Shown here in pieces: positions 17,802 to 27,403 of a DNA stretch of 64,000 nt. This DNA comes from Streptomyces parvus (GTDB lineage: Bacteria; Actinomycetota; Actinomycetes; Streptomycetales; Streptomycetaceae). The DNA is taken from contig NZ_CP135079.1 of the NCBI RefSeq assembly GCF_032121415.1, positions 6,386,001 through 6,450,000 of the forward strand, written 5' to 3'. How positions within the stretch are numbered: position 1 is the stretch's first letter; each line of letters begins with the position of its first letter. The notes beneath the pieces were generated by a model, which was not told the DNA's origin, did not search any database, and saw only the letters and a list, made by a program, of their open reading frames with translations. The translations under genes were made by a program, and so were the position numbers.

Positions 17802-19063
17802 CCCACACCGCAGCCGCGGTGGCCGCCGCCATCGCCGACCGGCTCGCCCGCCCCGACCAGGCGCCGGCGGCGGTCACCGCCGAGGACAACCGGCAGCACC
17901 TCGCCTACGGCCCGACCGGCATCGCTCTGCTGCACATCGAGCGCGCCGCGGCCGGGCTTGCCCCCTGGCAGCGCGCCCATGACTGGCTGTCCGCCGCGGC
18001 CCGCGAGCCCGTCACCAGCGGCCCAGACAGCCACCCCTTCTACGGCGCCCCGGCGCTCGCCCATGCCGTGGCGTGCGCAGCCGACCAGCTTCCGGACTCC
18101 TACCGGCGCGGCCTCGATGTGCTGGACCGGCAGGTGACGGCAGACGCCCGGCGGCGGTTGGACGCCGCGCACCGCCGGATCGAGGCCGGGCAGCTTCCGG
18201 CGCTCGCCGAGTTCGACGCCATCCGGGGCCTGACCGGGTACGGCGCCCACCTGCTGCGCCGCGACCCGGCGGGCCCGATGACCCGGGCCGTTCTCGACTA
18301 CTGCGTGCGCCTGACCAACCCGGTCACTCACGACGGCGAACGCCTGCCGGGCTGGTGGGTACCGACCGGGCCGTCCGGCAGGCCGGACGACCGCTTCCCC
18401 GGTGGGCACGCCAACCACGGCATGGCACACGGCGTCGGCGCGGTCCTCGCGCTGCTGGCGCTTGCCGCCCGCCGCGGCACCACCGTCACCGGCCACCATC
18501 AGGCGATGCGCACCATCCTGGCCTGGCTGGAGCAGTGGAAGGCGCCCACCGGGCGCGGCACGGCCTGGCCGTACTGGACCACCCGCGAGGAACTGCGCAG
18601 CGGCCGGCCCGCGGCCTCGGCACCACGGCGGCCGAGCTGGTGCTACGGCACCGCGGGCCTTGCCCGCGCACAGCAGCTCGCCGCGCTCGCCCTCGGCGAC
18701 AGCGACCTCCAGGCCGAGGCCGAGGCCGCCCTGCTGGACGCGCTGAGCGACCGCGTGCAGCTTCGCGTCACCACGGACAGCGGCCTGTGCCACGGCTTCG
18801 CCGGTCTGGTCCACATCGCGGCGCGTGCCGCCGCCGACGCCGACCGGGCCACCGCCGGCCAGCTCCGCGCCATCATCCCCGCCCTTCTCACCATGCTGGT
18901 CCCGCCCGGCACCGCCCCGGACGAGGCCGCTGCCCTGTTGCTGAAGGACGCGGCGGGCGCCGGGCTCCTCGATGGTGCCGCCGGAACCGCGCTGGGATTG
19001 ACCACCGCAGACAGCGCGGAGCCGCCCCGCACCTCCTGGGACGCCTGCCTGCTCACCGCCTGA
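17798..19063 (+). CDS. lanC: Lanthipeptide cyclase (LanC)
   Basis: 421 residues, GTG start overlapping the LanB stop (GTGA). Zinc and active-site motifs are present: HGMAHG (about 207-212), WCYG (Cys282) and CHGFAG (Cys331-His332). It should add Cys thiols to dehydrated residues to close (methyl)lanthionine rings. The alpha/alpha-toroid length is typical. It is coupled to LanB and followed 21 nt later by the methyltransferase gene. Confidence 0.92.
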   Translation: MTHTAAAVAAAIADRLARPDQAPAAVTAEDNRQHLAYGPTGIALLHIERAAAGLAPWQRAHDWLSAAAREPVTSGPDSHPFYGAPALAHAVACAADQLPDSYRRGLDVLDRQVTADARRRLDAAHRRIEAGQLPALAEFDAIRGLTGYGAHLLRRDPAGPMTRAVLDYCVRLTNPVTHDGERLPGWWVPTGPSGRPDDRFPGGHANHGMAHGVGAVLALLALAARRGTTVTGHHQAMRTILAWLEQWKAPTGRGTAWPYWTTREELRSGRPAASAPRRPSWCYGTAGLARAQQLAALALGDSDLQAEAEAALLDALSDRVQLRVTTDSGLCHGFAGLVHIAARAAADADRATAGQLRAIIPALLTMLVPPGTAPDEAAALLLKDAAGAGLLDGAAGTALGLTTADSAEPPRTSWDACLLTA

Positions 19064-19084
19064 ATCCGACCGAAGGACTTCGCA

Positions 19085-21154
19085 ATGCGCTCCGACCGCT
19101 GGCAGCAGCACAACATCACCTTCCCCGACCGGGACACCGGACGGCGCGCCGTCACCGAACACCTCGCCCCCGTGCTGCTCGCCGCCGAGCCCGACGGGCA
19201 GCTCAGCGGCTGGTGGTTCATGAACAAGCAGCCCTGGCGCCTGCGATACGTCGCCGATCAGCCGTCACCGACCGTGCTGACTCTGCTGAACGAGTGGGTG
19301 GCTGACGGCACGGCGCAGTCCTGTACGACCGGGATCTACGAGCCGGAGACCGAGGCGTTCGGTGGGGCGGACGCCATGACGGCCGCGCACGCCCTCTTCC
19401 ACGAGGACAGCCGCCACCTCCTCACCTACCCCGTTTACAACGAGCACCTGGGGCGACGGGAGACTGCCATCCTGCTGATGAGCAGCATGATGCGCGCCGC
19501 GAACCTCGACTGGTTCGAGCAGGGCGACGTGTGGGCGAGGGTCTCCGCGCTGCGCCCCGGCACCGGCACGCCTGCGTCCACGCGCCTGACCTCCGCGATG
19601 CGGACCCTGATGACCACCGAGGCCCGCAGCCTGTGCCGCGAGCACGGGCCGCTGGACGGCCAGGCCGACTGGATCGCCGCCTTCGAGAGTGTCGGCACCA
19701 CGCTCGCCTACCTCGCCGCCCAGGGCGACTTGACCCGCGGACTGCGCGCCGTCATCGCACACCACACCATCTTTCACGCCAACCGTGCCGGTCTGCCGTC
19801 CGCCGACCAGCACACCCTGTTTCACATCGCACGAGAGGCAGTCATGGGTTCGAGTGAAAACACCGCGTCAGCACCCGGATCGGGCTCCGCGGCCCATAGC
19901 GTCAGCACGGTGAACACCGACACAATCACCGCCCCCGAGGCCAACGCCGAACAGCTCCGCAACGCCTTGGTCGACCAGATCAAGGCCGACGGCCACGCCC
20001 GCACCCCGGCGGTCGAAGCCGCCCTGCGCACCGTGCCCCGGCACCTGTTCGTCCCCGAAACCTCGCTGGCCGACGCCTACAACAACAGCCCGGTCAACGT
20101 GAAGTACGATCCCGAGGGCACCTCGATCTCCTGCGCCTCCCAGCCGGCCGTCGTCGCCCTCATGCTGGACCAGCTCGAAGCCCAGCCGGGCGAGCGCATC
20201 CTTGAGCTCGGCGCCGGCACCGGCTACAACGCCGCCTTGATCGGCCACCTCGTCGGCCCGAGCGGACACGTCACCACCATCGACGTCGATGACGACCTGG
20301 TCGAAGGCGCCCGAGCCCACTTCGCAGCCGCCGGAGCCACCAACGTCGAGGCCCTGACGCGCGACGGCGCCCTCGGTCACGCCGAAGGCGCCCCGTACGA
20401 CCGGATCATCGCCACCGTCGGCGCGCACGGCATCCCCCACGCCTGGCTCGACCAGCTCGCCGAGGGCGGCCGACTCGTCACCCCGCAGCGACTCACGGGC
20501 AGCGTCTCGCGCTCCATCATCTACGTGAAGCGCGACGGCCGGTGGAAGTCGGTCGGCTCGGAGATGAACACCTTCATGCCGCTGCGCCGGGGCATCGCCG
20601 ACGACGACCGCCGCGCCGTCCCGCTCAGCACGGACGGCGCCGTGCGCCTCCAGGCCCCGGCCGGCCTGGCGCTCGACGCCGACGCCCTTGCCGGTGTCCT
20701 TGACCAGCCGCGCGTCGATGAGTGGACTGGGATGACGGTCCGCGCGGGGGAGTCCCCGGAGTGGATGGAGCTGTTCGTCTCCTGCGTCCTGCCATCCGGG
20801 CTGATCCGGATGCTCTTCCCCCAGTCCGTTAAGGGCACGGTGCTCACCGATGACCCCTACCCCTCGGCCACGGCCGCCGTCGAGAAGGGCGCCGTCACCT
20901 ACCTCGCGCGGCGTCCCTCGGAGCAGAAGACCCCTGAGGGCGCCAAGCTCTGGGAGTTCGGCGTCATCGGCCACGGCCCCGGGAGCGATGAGCTGGCCGC
21001 CAAGGTCGCCGACGCGGTCCGTACCTGGGATCGCGAGTACCGCGGCCGGGACGCCGCCTTCGAGATCCTGCCGCTCGATGCGCCCGCGGACGAGCAGCCC
21101 GGTGTCTTCGTCCTCGACACCCCGCTGAACCGCGTCCGCGTCACCTGGCAGTAG
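19085..21154 (+). CDS. SpaB_C-like domain fused to PCMT-type methyltransferase (FxLD system)
   Basis: 689 residues. Residues 1-255 resemble the thiopeptide-type SpaB_C domain (WWFMNKQPWRLRYV near 43-56). A Ser/Thr/Ala linker (about 256-285) leads to a protein-L-isoaspartate O-methyltransferase-like domain with TVPRHLFVP and the SAM motif ILELGAGTGYNAA at 372-384. A C-terminal extension (about 500-689) follows. PCMT relatives in class I lanthipeptide pathways methylate an Asp, which cyclises to aspartimide and can open to isoAsp. The DDG in the precursor core is a plausible target. The extra SpaB_C copy, besides the one in LanB, may act in substrate binding. Confidence 0.88.
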   Translation: MRSDRWQQHNITFPDRDTGRRAVTEHLAPVLLAAEPDGQLSGWWFMNKQPWRLRYVADQPSPTVLTLLNEWVADGTAQSCTTGIYEPETEAFGGADAMTAAHALFHEDSRHLLTYPVYNEHLGRRETAILLMSSMMRAANLDWFEQGDVWARVSALRPGTGTPASTRLTSAMRTLMTTEARSLCREHGPLDGQADWIAAFESVGTTLAYLAAQGDLTRGLRAVIAHHTIFHANRAGLPSADQHTLFHIAREAVMGSSENTASAPGSGSAAHSVSTVNTDTITAPEANAEQLRNALVDQIKADGHARTPAVEAALRTVPRHLFVPETSLADAYNNSPVNVKYDPEGTSISCASQPAVVALMLDQLEAQPGERILELGAGTGYNAALIGHLVGPSGHVTTIDVDDDLVEGARAHFAAAGATNVEALTRDGALGHAEGAPYDRIIATVGAHGIPHAWLDQLAEGGRLVTPQRLTGSVSRSIIYVKRDGRWKSVGSEMNTFMPLRRGIADDDRRAVPLSTDGAVRLQAPAGLALDADALAGVLDQPRVDEWTGMTVRAGESPEWMELFVSCVLPSGLIRMLFPQSVKGTVLTDDPYPSATAAVEKGAVTYLARRPSEQKTPEGAKLWEFGVIGHGPGSDELAAKVADAVRTWDREYRGRDAAFEILPLDAPADEQPGVFVLDTPLNRVRVTWQ

Positions 21155-21243
21155 CTGATCCGCCTGCGTAGTGCCCGCCGACCGGCCGGCGGGCACCATG
21201 CGGCCCTTCCCCGCTCCTCGTCGTCTTCACCCCGGGGGACCTC

Positions 21244-22374
21244 ATGGACCTGAACGGGCCCATAGCCCAGCGCTTTCCGCTCATCTACCGATTCCGACCC
21301 GCGTGCCTGCCCCTGCCTCTGCGCGTGCACGGCTTGGCCGAACTCGCCGACGCCGCAGCCGCACAGGCTGACCAGGGCCTCGCCTCGGCCGTCTACAACC
21401 AGGCCGCCCTCATCGCCTCCGACCTCGGGCTCCCCGACCTCGCGCGGAAGATGTGCCACCAGCACGCCGCCGCCTACCTCCACGCCGTCCCCCTGCCTGG
21501 CATGAGCGCGATCCGCGCACTCGAACCCGTGGTGAACCTCGCACGCCTCCAGATCCGCGCGGGCGCCTCCGACGACGGGCGCCACCGTCTGCTGCACCTC
21601 TTCGACGCCGTCACCAACGGCACCAGCGCTCAGTTCGAGGGGGTCCACGTCCCGGCCGACCTCACCCTCACCGACACCGACCGCCACGTGGTGCGCACCT
21701 GGCTGTGGAAGGTAGTCCTGGCCGACGGCACGCGCACCCTGACCACGGCCGGCCGCTGGGCGGAGGCGTTGGCCCACATCAACGAACACCGGGGCATCGG
21801 GCAGCGCATGCTGGACGGCCGCCAGGTCGCCGTCCTGGCCGCGCTCAGCCACACCCCCACCGACGCCGCAGCGCTCGTCACCATGACCACTTCCGGAGAA
21901 CGCTGGGAGAACGCCGTCACCGGCTGCCTCGACGTGATGTGCAAAAAGGCCCTCCGCGGCCCGGCCGTACCCCTCCTCGACACGCTCGTCGAGGACTACG
22001 TCGAGCACCAACCCGACCAGGGCATGACCGTCTTCGACACGCGCCTCGGCCTGACGATCCTGGACCTGCTGGAGCCGCACCAGGAAGACGCAGCGCACCG
22101 GATGGCTGCAGAGCTCTACCGCCGGGCCGCCGCGGCGACCGACGGCTACGCCGCCCGTGAGTGCCTGGCCGACCATCGGTTCACCAGTCTCGCCGAGCCG
22201 CGCCAGGTCGAGGCGGCCCACCAGCTCGTCCGTGCATGCGCGCTGAGGAGGGGCAGCCTCCCCGAGCTCTGGGTCGCACGGATGACAGAGGCGCTGCGGG
22301 GCAGCGACGAGGTGATCCGCGCCAGCGTCGGGCGCTCCCACCCTCAGCGGGAAGGGACTGGCGCACAGGGCTGA
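21244..22374 (+). CDS. Helical-repeat hypothetical protein after the lanthipeptide genes
   Basis: 376 residues, mostly amphipathic helices (LADAAAAQADQGLASAVYN, ARKMCHQHAAAYLH) like a TPR/SARP-type helical array, without an HTH. It follows the methyltransferase gene by 90 bp on the same strand. Such proteins often accompany Streptomyces peptide clusters, but their job is unknown to me. The GGGGGACCTC before the ATG is an acceptable ribosome site. Confidence 0.65.
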   Translation: MDLNGPIAQRFPLIYRFRPACLPLPLRVHGLAELADAAAAQADQGLASAVYNQAALIASDLGLPDLARKMCHQHAAAYLHAVPLPGMSAIRALEPVVNLARLQIRAGASDDGRHRLLHLFDAVTNGTSAQFEGVHVPADLTLTDTDRHVVRTWLWKVVLADGTRTLTTAGRWAEALAHINEHRGIGQRMLDGRQVAVLAALSHTPTDAAALVTMTTSGERWENAVTGCLDVMCKKALRGPAVPLLDTLVEDYVEHQPDQGMTVFDTRLGLTILDLLEPHQEDAAHRMAAELYRRAAAATDGYAARECLADHRFTSLAEPRQVEAAHQLVRACALRRGSLPELWVARMTEALRGSDEVIRASVGRSHPQREGTGAQG

Positions 22375-22569
22375 GATGTAACGCTTGGGCAGCCAGAGCA
22401 GCCCACCCTGCACGGCGTCGAGCACCAGGGGAGCCAGGGCGCGTGGCGACGCCTATCGTCGGTAGTGGGCTCTCTGAGCACCGAACTGAACAGGTAGGTG
22501 AGAGGCCAGCCACAGCACGGCCCGGGAGTTGGCTCGCCGATCACCTCAACCTCGCTACGCTGGAGCACC

Positions 22570-23079
22570 ATGAGGAAGGTCGCCATCGTCGGCTGCGGAG
22601 GCAGAGGCAAGTCCCACGTGGCCCGCGAGCTGGGCAGGATTTTCGCCGCCCCGGTGACGCACCTGGACGCCGCGTTCTACGACGACGAGTGGAACGCGTA
22701 GCCCAGGGACAAGTTCGCCGACGTGCAGCGCGAGCTGGTCTCGCAGCCGCGGTGGGTGATTGACGGCAACTACAACTCGACGCTGCAGGTACGGCTCGAA
22801 GCCTGCGACACGGTGGTCCTGATGGACGTGTCGACCGTGGCTGCCCTGTACGGGATCTTCTCCCGGCAGCTCCGGCACGGGGCCGGGCACAAGGGCAAGG
22901 GAGTACACAACCGCATCCACTGGCGCGTGATCAAGTACGTCGCCACGTACCGGCGCAAGATGCGACCCCGCGTGATGGCGAAGATCGAGGAGTTCGGCGC
23001 CGGCGCCGACGTGGTGCTGCTGGCCAACCGGCGCCAGACGCTCCGCTGGCTGCGGAAGGTGGCCGCCGAGCAGTCCTGA
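22570..23079 (+). pseudogene. Adenylate-kinase-like P-loop protein with an in-frame stop
   Basis: The frame begins MRKVAIVGCGGRGKSHVARE (P-loop), continues to YDDEWNA, meets TAG at 22699-22701, and resumes in the same frame with DKFADVQRELVSQPRWVIDGNYNSTL through LLANRRQTLRWLRKV to a stop at 23077-23079. Read through, it is about 169 residues, the normal length of small FlaR/topology-modulation-type kinases. A single base change makes the stop. It could be a true pseudogene or a sequencing error; nothing in context suggests recoding. Confidence 0.8.
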
Positions 23080-23261
23080 CTGGCCCACGCTCCCGGTCAG
23101 GGGGCGCGGGATGAACGAGCCCAATCCGTTTGTCGCGGACGATGGCATAGCGGTGGAGCGTCCTGAGATCTGGCGCGAGCCAGCATCTTGCTCGCCCCGA
23201 CGCAGAAACATGGCTTCCGCGTCGGGACGAGCAGACGGTCTGCCGAGGGCTTGGCAATCGG

Positions 23262-24440
23262 CTACACCAGGACTGGGAGAGACGCGAGCCCGCGAACGAG
23301 ACGGGTGTGCCGCCACGCCAGTCGATCAAGCGGAACAGCAAGTCGAACCTCGGGGAACCGCGTCAGGATCATCCGAAGGGCGATCTCAGCCTCGGCCTTG
23401 GCGAGAGGAGCACCGACGCAGCGGTGGATGCCGTGGCCGAAGCTGAGATGGGCAGCGGTGTCTCGCTCCAGGTCGAGAATGTCCGGCGAGGGGAACCGTC
23501 TCGGGTCCCGGTTGGCTGCTCCGAGAGCGACCAGCACCGGTACACCGGCCGGGATGTCCGTTCCGCCGAGCCTGACCGCTTCGGTGGTGAAGCGGAATGT
23601 GGCTGTACTGACAGGGGACTCGAACCGAAGCAGCTCGTCGAGCACAGCAGGGACGTCGTCTGGATTCTCCCGAAGACGATGCAGCTGTGCCGGGTGCTGA
23701 AGCAGCGCCAGGACGGCGTTGCCGAGGAAGTTGGTGGTGGTCTCGTGCCCGGCTACGAGCAGCAGCACCGCGAGAGAAACCAGTTCTTCCTCGCTCAGGT
23801 GATCGTCTCCGTCGCGAGCCGAGATGAGCCGGTCAAGCAAAGAGGTACCGGGGGACAGGCGCTTGGCGGCGATAAGGCTGGTCATGTAACCGGCCATCGA
23901 ATGCGAGGCCGCGTCGACGACGTCAGGTCTTCCCGCCGTGAACAGTTTTGCGGACCAGCGCTGGATGTCGGACCGGTCTCCCTCGGGTACTCCGAGTAGC
24001 TCGCAGATCACCAGGACCGGTAGGGGGACCGCGAGGCCGGCCACGAAGTCGAACTGCTCGCCGACGGGCCACTGATCCAGCAGCTCCTCGGTGACCTGGG
24101 CAATGAAGGGACGGAGCTCCGTGACGGCTCCGGTCGTGAACGCCTTGGTTACCAGCTTGCGCAGCCGGGTGTGCTGCGGTGGGTCGCTGGCGAGCATGGT
24201 GTGAGCCACAGCAGGGTGTAGCCGACGCTGTGTGCCCTTACCGGCGAAGAATGCGGCTGTGTCCTTCGACAGCCGAGCGTCGCTGAGGGCTTCCCGGGCT
24301 TCCGCGTAGCCGGTGACGAGGTAACTGGTACGCCCGCCGGAGCCCGCGGGCACGGGCTGTACCGGACACGTGGACCGCATAGCCGCGTACGTGGGGTAGG
24401 GGTCCTGGGCAAAGCGGGGGTCCTGCGTCGGGTCGGTCAT
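23262..24440 (-). CDS. Cytochrome P450
   Basis: 392 residues when started at ATG 24440, which lies 4 nt after the stop of the upstream gene and has GGAG 9 nt before it; a longer frame exists, but coupling favours this start. The I-helix motif is AGHETTTN, the K-helix ExxR lies in ELLRF, and the haem loop is FGHGIHRCVGAP with the axial Cys. It is a typical soluble bacterial CYP that would need ferredoxin partners, none of which is nearby. It is last in an operon with a MAB_1171c-like membrane protein and an ImmA/IrrE peptidase. Substrate unknown. Confidence 0.9.
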   Translation of the reverse strand: MTDPTQDPRFAQDPYPTYAAMRSTCPVQPVPAGSGGRTSYLVTGYAEAREALSDARLSKDTAAFFAGKGTQRRLHPAVAHTMLASDPPQHTRLRKLVTKAFTTGAVTELRPFIAQVTEELLDQWPVGEQFDFVAGLAVPLPVLVICELLGVPEGDRSDIQRWSAKLFTAGRPDVVDAASHSMAGYMTSLIAAKRLSPGTSLLDRLISARDGDDHLSEEELVSLAVLLLVAGHETTTNFLGNAVLALLQHPAQLHRLRENPDDVPAVLDELLRFESPVSTATFRFTTEAVRLGGTDIPAGVPVLVALGAANRDPRRFPSPDILDLERDTAAHLSFGHGIHRCVGAPLAKAEAEIALRMILTRFPEVRLAVPLDRLAWRHTRLVRGLASLPVLV

Positions 24441-24444
24441 GCTC

Positions 24445-25629
24445 TCAGGCTCCAACCAGTTCTGGTCGGCCATCGTCTCTGACACGCCCGACACGGTTGA
24501 CGTAAGCGTCAGCTACCAGAAGGAGCCACTCCGTGGCTGCCCGCAGATCCTTCCGGGAGGCGGCACCCGCGGCTGGCGGGGCGACGTCGTCGGCGACGCG
24601 GCCTGTCTTCAAGCCGGCCAGCGCCGCCTTCACGACAGCCGCCTCGACTGCCGCAGCACGTTCCTCTGTCCCAGTGCCGAAAGCGTCCTGGGCCGCCTCC
24701 TGTACTGCACGGGGTCGGAACGCCCGAAGGGCGAGGCTGCCGTCGCTGATCTCTATGACCCGCCGCTGGAGCAGGAAGTCCGAGTCATTCGAAGAGTCCT
24801 GGGCATCGTCTGCGGCGGTCAGGACGATCTCGGGCATCGCAGCTGAGAGGTCCTGCCAGAGGGAGCCAAGCGCCTCGAAAGACTGCGCCTCCCATCGGCG
24901 GCGGCGGGCCTGGCTGAGCGGGTAGACCACAGCAGGCAGAGTGAGGCCGAGGCAGATCAGGAGGACGGCGAGTGCTGGCGAGGTCACGCTGAAGATGCAC
25001 GGCATGGTCACGAGTGACGAGCATTCCGGGTGGTCGGGTATGAGGTGGAGACCCAGACCCAGATCGAGGAGCCGCGTCAGCTTGTACGCCGTGTAGACGA
25101 GCGCGAATCCGCAGCCAACCGCTGCCAACCGGAGGCCGATTCGTACGCTGCTGCGGCGCGTTGACTTCGACTGGCGCACGACTTGCACCAGGAAGTCGAC
25201 GACGGCGAAGCTCAGGTAGGAGATGTACAGGAGCAGGTAGAGCGCGTACGCCTGCGGAGAGCGGTGGGCCATCTGCTCGTAGGCGAACAGGATGGTCATG
25301 CCGAAGGCCGACCCGGCGAGGAGGAAGAGGCGCAGTCGGATCCGGCGCTGTGCCTCTGCGGGCTCGAGGTTGAGCTGGAAGGAGACGGCCAGGACTGCCG
25401 TGGCGGCTGCCACCGAGGCGCAGTTGCTCAGCAACCGGGCGACGTGCGGTACTGCCGTCTCGGCAGCGTCCTCGAACAGCGGTGCGTAGGAGGCGAAGGC
25501 CAAGGCGAACGACGCGAGGAGCGCACCCATGGCCCACGTCCCGGTCGGACGTGGCGTGCCTCGCCCGAGCACCCAGTAGCCGGAAGCCGCAGCGAGCAGG
25601 CATGCCATGCCGAGGAAGACGGTGTTCAT
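24445..25629 (-). CDS. MAB_1171c-like multi-pass membrane protein
   Basis: 394 residues. About seven hydrophobic spans fill residues 1-230 (starting MNTVFLGMACLLAAASGYWVL), followed by a cytoplasmic tail with RRRRWEAQSFEALGSLWQ and an acidic stretch. The layout and pairing fit the MAB_1171c family of putative transporters, usually found beside ImmA/IrrE peptidases and XRE regulators. The start overlaps the peptidase stop by 4 nt. No biochemical role is established. Confidence 0.75.
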   Translation of the reverse strand: MNTVFLGMACLLAAASGYWVLGRGTPRPTGTWAMGALLASFALAFASYAPLFEDAAETAVPHVARLLSNCASVAAATAVLAVSFQLNLEPAEAQRRIRLRLFLLAGSAFGMTILFAYEQMAHRSPQAYALYLLLYISYLSFAVVDFLVQVVRQSKSTRRSSVRIGLRLAAVGCGFALVYTAYKLTRLLDLGLGLHLIPDHPECSSLVTMPCIFSVTSPALAVLLICLGLTLPAVVYPLSQARRRRWEAQSFEALGSLWQDLSAAMPEIVLTAADDAQDSSNDSDFLLQRRVIEISDGSLALRAFRPRAVQEAAQDAFGTGTEERAAAVEAAVVKAALAGLKTGRVADDVAPPAAGAASRKDLRAATEWLLLVADAYVNRVGRVRDDGRPELVGA

Positions 25630-26171
25630 CGTGAGCGGAACCGCCCCTTCCTGATGGGTTGGGCAAAGAGTGCGTCCCAGCTGTCCGGCCCCTTCTTCGG
25701 CCGCAGAGAGGGAGATTCACGCTCGCGGTAGATCCGCTGGCGGATGACCGTCGCCATCATCTCCGCTTCCCGTTCGTCGGCCGTCGAGTAGCTCGTGCGC
25801 CCGGACATGCGCGTCACCAGCGTGGGGTTCACACCGAGGATGCGGGCCATGTCCGTGTCGACCTCCAGATTCCCCGGGTGGTCGTAGTACACGTGGCACA
25901 GCTCGTGAGTCAGGATGTGTCTCTGGTGGTGGATAGACGTACCTTCCTCGTAGTAGAGGAGGTCGACCGTCGGGGTTTCGATCCTTATCCCACATGGCGC
26001 GTCGACTGCGCCGAGCGTATTCAGCGGCGCCATGACGATCGGCTTGCCGCGGAGATCTGCTATCGCGTCACGCAAATCACGCGTGCTGAAGCGGTGTGGC
26101 AGGGACAGTAGGTCAACCTGCTCCTCACATGATGTGCGAAGTCGGCTCTCGTCGATTTCTGGCAAAGGCAC
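25626..26171 (-). CDS. ImmA/IrrE-family metallopeptidase
   Basis: 181 residues from GTG 26171 with a strong AAGGAGG site. The zinc motif HELCH (in ILTHELCHVYYDH) and a downstream acidic REAEMM identify an M78/IrrE-type peptidase. Members cleave XRE-type repressors to relieve repression. The XRE genes at 26516 and 27404 are the natural candidate targets. It is first in the operon with the membrane protein and P450. Confidence 0.85.
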   Translation of the reverse strand: MPLPEIDESRLRTSCEEQVDLLSLPHRFSTRDLRDAIADLRGKPIVMAPLNTLGAVDAPCGIRIETPTVDLLYYEEGTSIHHQRHILTHELCHVYYDHPGNLEVDTDMARILGVNPTLVTRMSGRTSYSTADEREAEMMATVIRQRIYRERESPSLRPKKGPDSWDALFAQPIRKGRFRSR

Positions 26172-26515
26172 GCAAGTCCCCCTCCTTGGTTTCGGCGGTG
26201 CGCCAACTCGCTAGCGAGTAACAGCGATGAGGATGCCAAGCGGAAGGCGGAACTCACACTTCCGGGAACCGAGAGTTCCGGTTACGAAGGGTGATAGCGA
26301 GGAGCGCTGGAGCTGTGGATGGCGAGTTTCCCGAGCGTGGTCCGAGCGGGTTTGTGCTCGCTATCTCGGGGTGGAGGGTGCGACGTCGCGAGTAATTGAA
26401 GGATCGACTACCCGTTATGTCTGACTACGCTGAATGACTGACTCATGATCATTCGCCAGGCATATCGTGCAGGTTGTGGTGTACGTCACTCAATAGCGGC
26501 CCCTAGTCTCGCGTT
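26172..26515. promoter_or_regulatory. Divergent promoter region, ImmA operon / MmyB-like regulator
   Basis: 344 bases separate the two divergent starts and hold no gene. A dyad GGAAC-N5-GTTCC lies at 26265-26279, embedded in CCGGGAAC/GTTCCGG, and ATGATCAT lies near 26444. These are candidate operators for the XRE proteins next door. Confidence 0.4.
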
Positions 26516-27361
26516 ATGGATTCTCGGGGCGGGCAGGGTGGAGGTGGTGAACCCGTCGGCGAGTCCCTGCCTGAGCTGTTACGGGCGTGGCGTAGACGGG
26601 CGAATCCTCGACGAATCCCGGGCTTGGTGTCTACGGGGCGCCGGGGTGACGGACTCACGCAGCGCGACGTGGCCCGCCTGACTGGAGTCAGTGAGCGTTG
26701 GTATCGCGAGCTGGAGCGCGGCAATGAAGCCCAGTACTCGTCCGACTTCCTCGATCGGATCTCATCGGTGCTCGGACTGAGCCCCGCCGAGCGTCGCGCG
26801 CTGTACTTGAGAGCCGTCGGCCGCCCTCCAGCGCTTGCTGTCGTGCTGGAGGCGGACAGGGCTGCGGAAGTGGACGAGTTTCTACTCCAGCGGTTTTTGG
26901 ACGGTCAGACTCCCAATCCGGCCTTCGCGACGGACCTCGCGTGGAACGTGATCGGCTATAACGGTCCACTGGTGGATTGGTTCCCCTGGGTCACTTACCG
27001 GGCCAATCAGATGAGATGGGCACTTCTGGACCCGGAGGCCCGCGAGCAACTCGTGAACTGGGAGCAGGACTGGGCGCGCCCATTTCTTGGGCAGATTCGC
27101 TATGAGCGCGCGCATCACCCGGAGAACGAGGCGCTGCGGCAACTGGAGCGCGACATTCTCATGGAATCTCCGGCCGCACGGGAGATGTGGGAGCTTCGCG
27201 AGATGGCCGAGCATTCCCACGGTGACTTCCGCCGGCTCAGGCTTCCGTACCACCAGGGGCGGGAGGTCGCGATCCGCATCGTCGCATTGCGGCCGATGCG
27301 TAGTGATCACCTTCGGGTGGTCGTGCTGATGGAAGTCGACGAAGGCGGTGCCGGCTCCTGA
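26516..27361 (+). CDS. XRE regulator with MmyB-like ligand-binding domain
   Basis: 281 residues. The HTH (LTQRDVARLTGVSERWYRELERG, about 48-70) is preceded by LLRAWRRRANPR, and the C-terminal half has NVIGYNGPLVDWFP and LREMAEHSHGDFRRL, the PAS-like MmyB domain that in related proteins binds a small ligand. It is transcribed away from the ImmA operon and probably regulates that divergent promoter and itself. Confidence 0.85.
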   Translation: MDSRGGQGGGGEPVGESLPELLRAWRRRANPRRIPGLVSTGRRGDGLTQRDVARLTGVSERWYRELERGNEAQYSSDFLDRISSVLGLSPAERRALYLRAVGRPPALAVVLEADRAAEVDEFLLQRFLDGQTPNPAFATDLAWNVIGYNGPLVDWFPWVTYRANQMRWALLDPEAREQLVNWEQDWARPFLGQIRYERAHHPENEALRQLERDILMESPAAREMWELREMAEHSHGDFRRLRLPYHQGREVAIRIVALRPMRSDHLRVVVLMEVDEGGAGS

Positions 27362-27403
27362 GCGCCAGGAGGAGGCATGCTTCGGAATGAAACCCAGCTG
27401 TCC

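Noticed and set aside
17258-19162. 634-residue minus-strand frame across LanB/LanC
   Set aside because: Antisense shadow of GC-rich coding DNA; Gly/Arg/Val-rich with no motif, while the plus strand encodes unmistakable LanB and LanC motifs.
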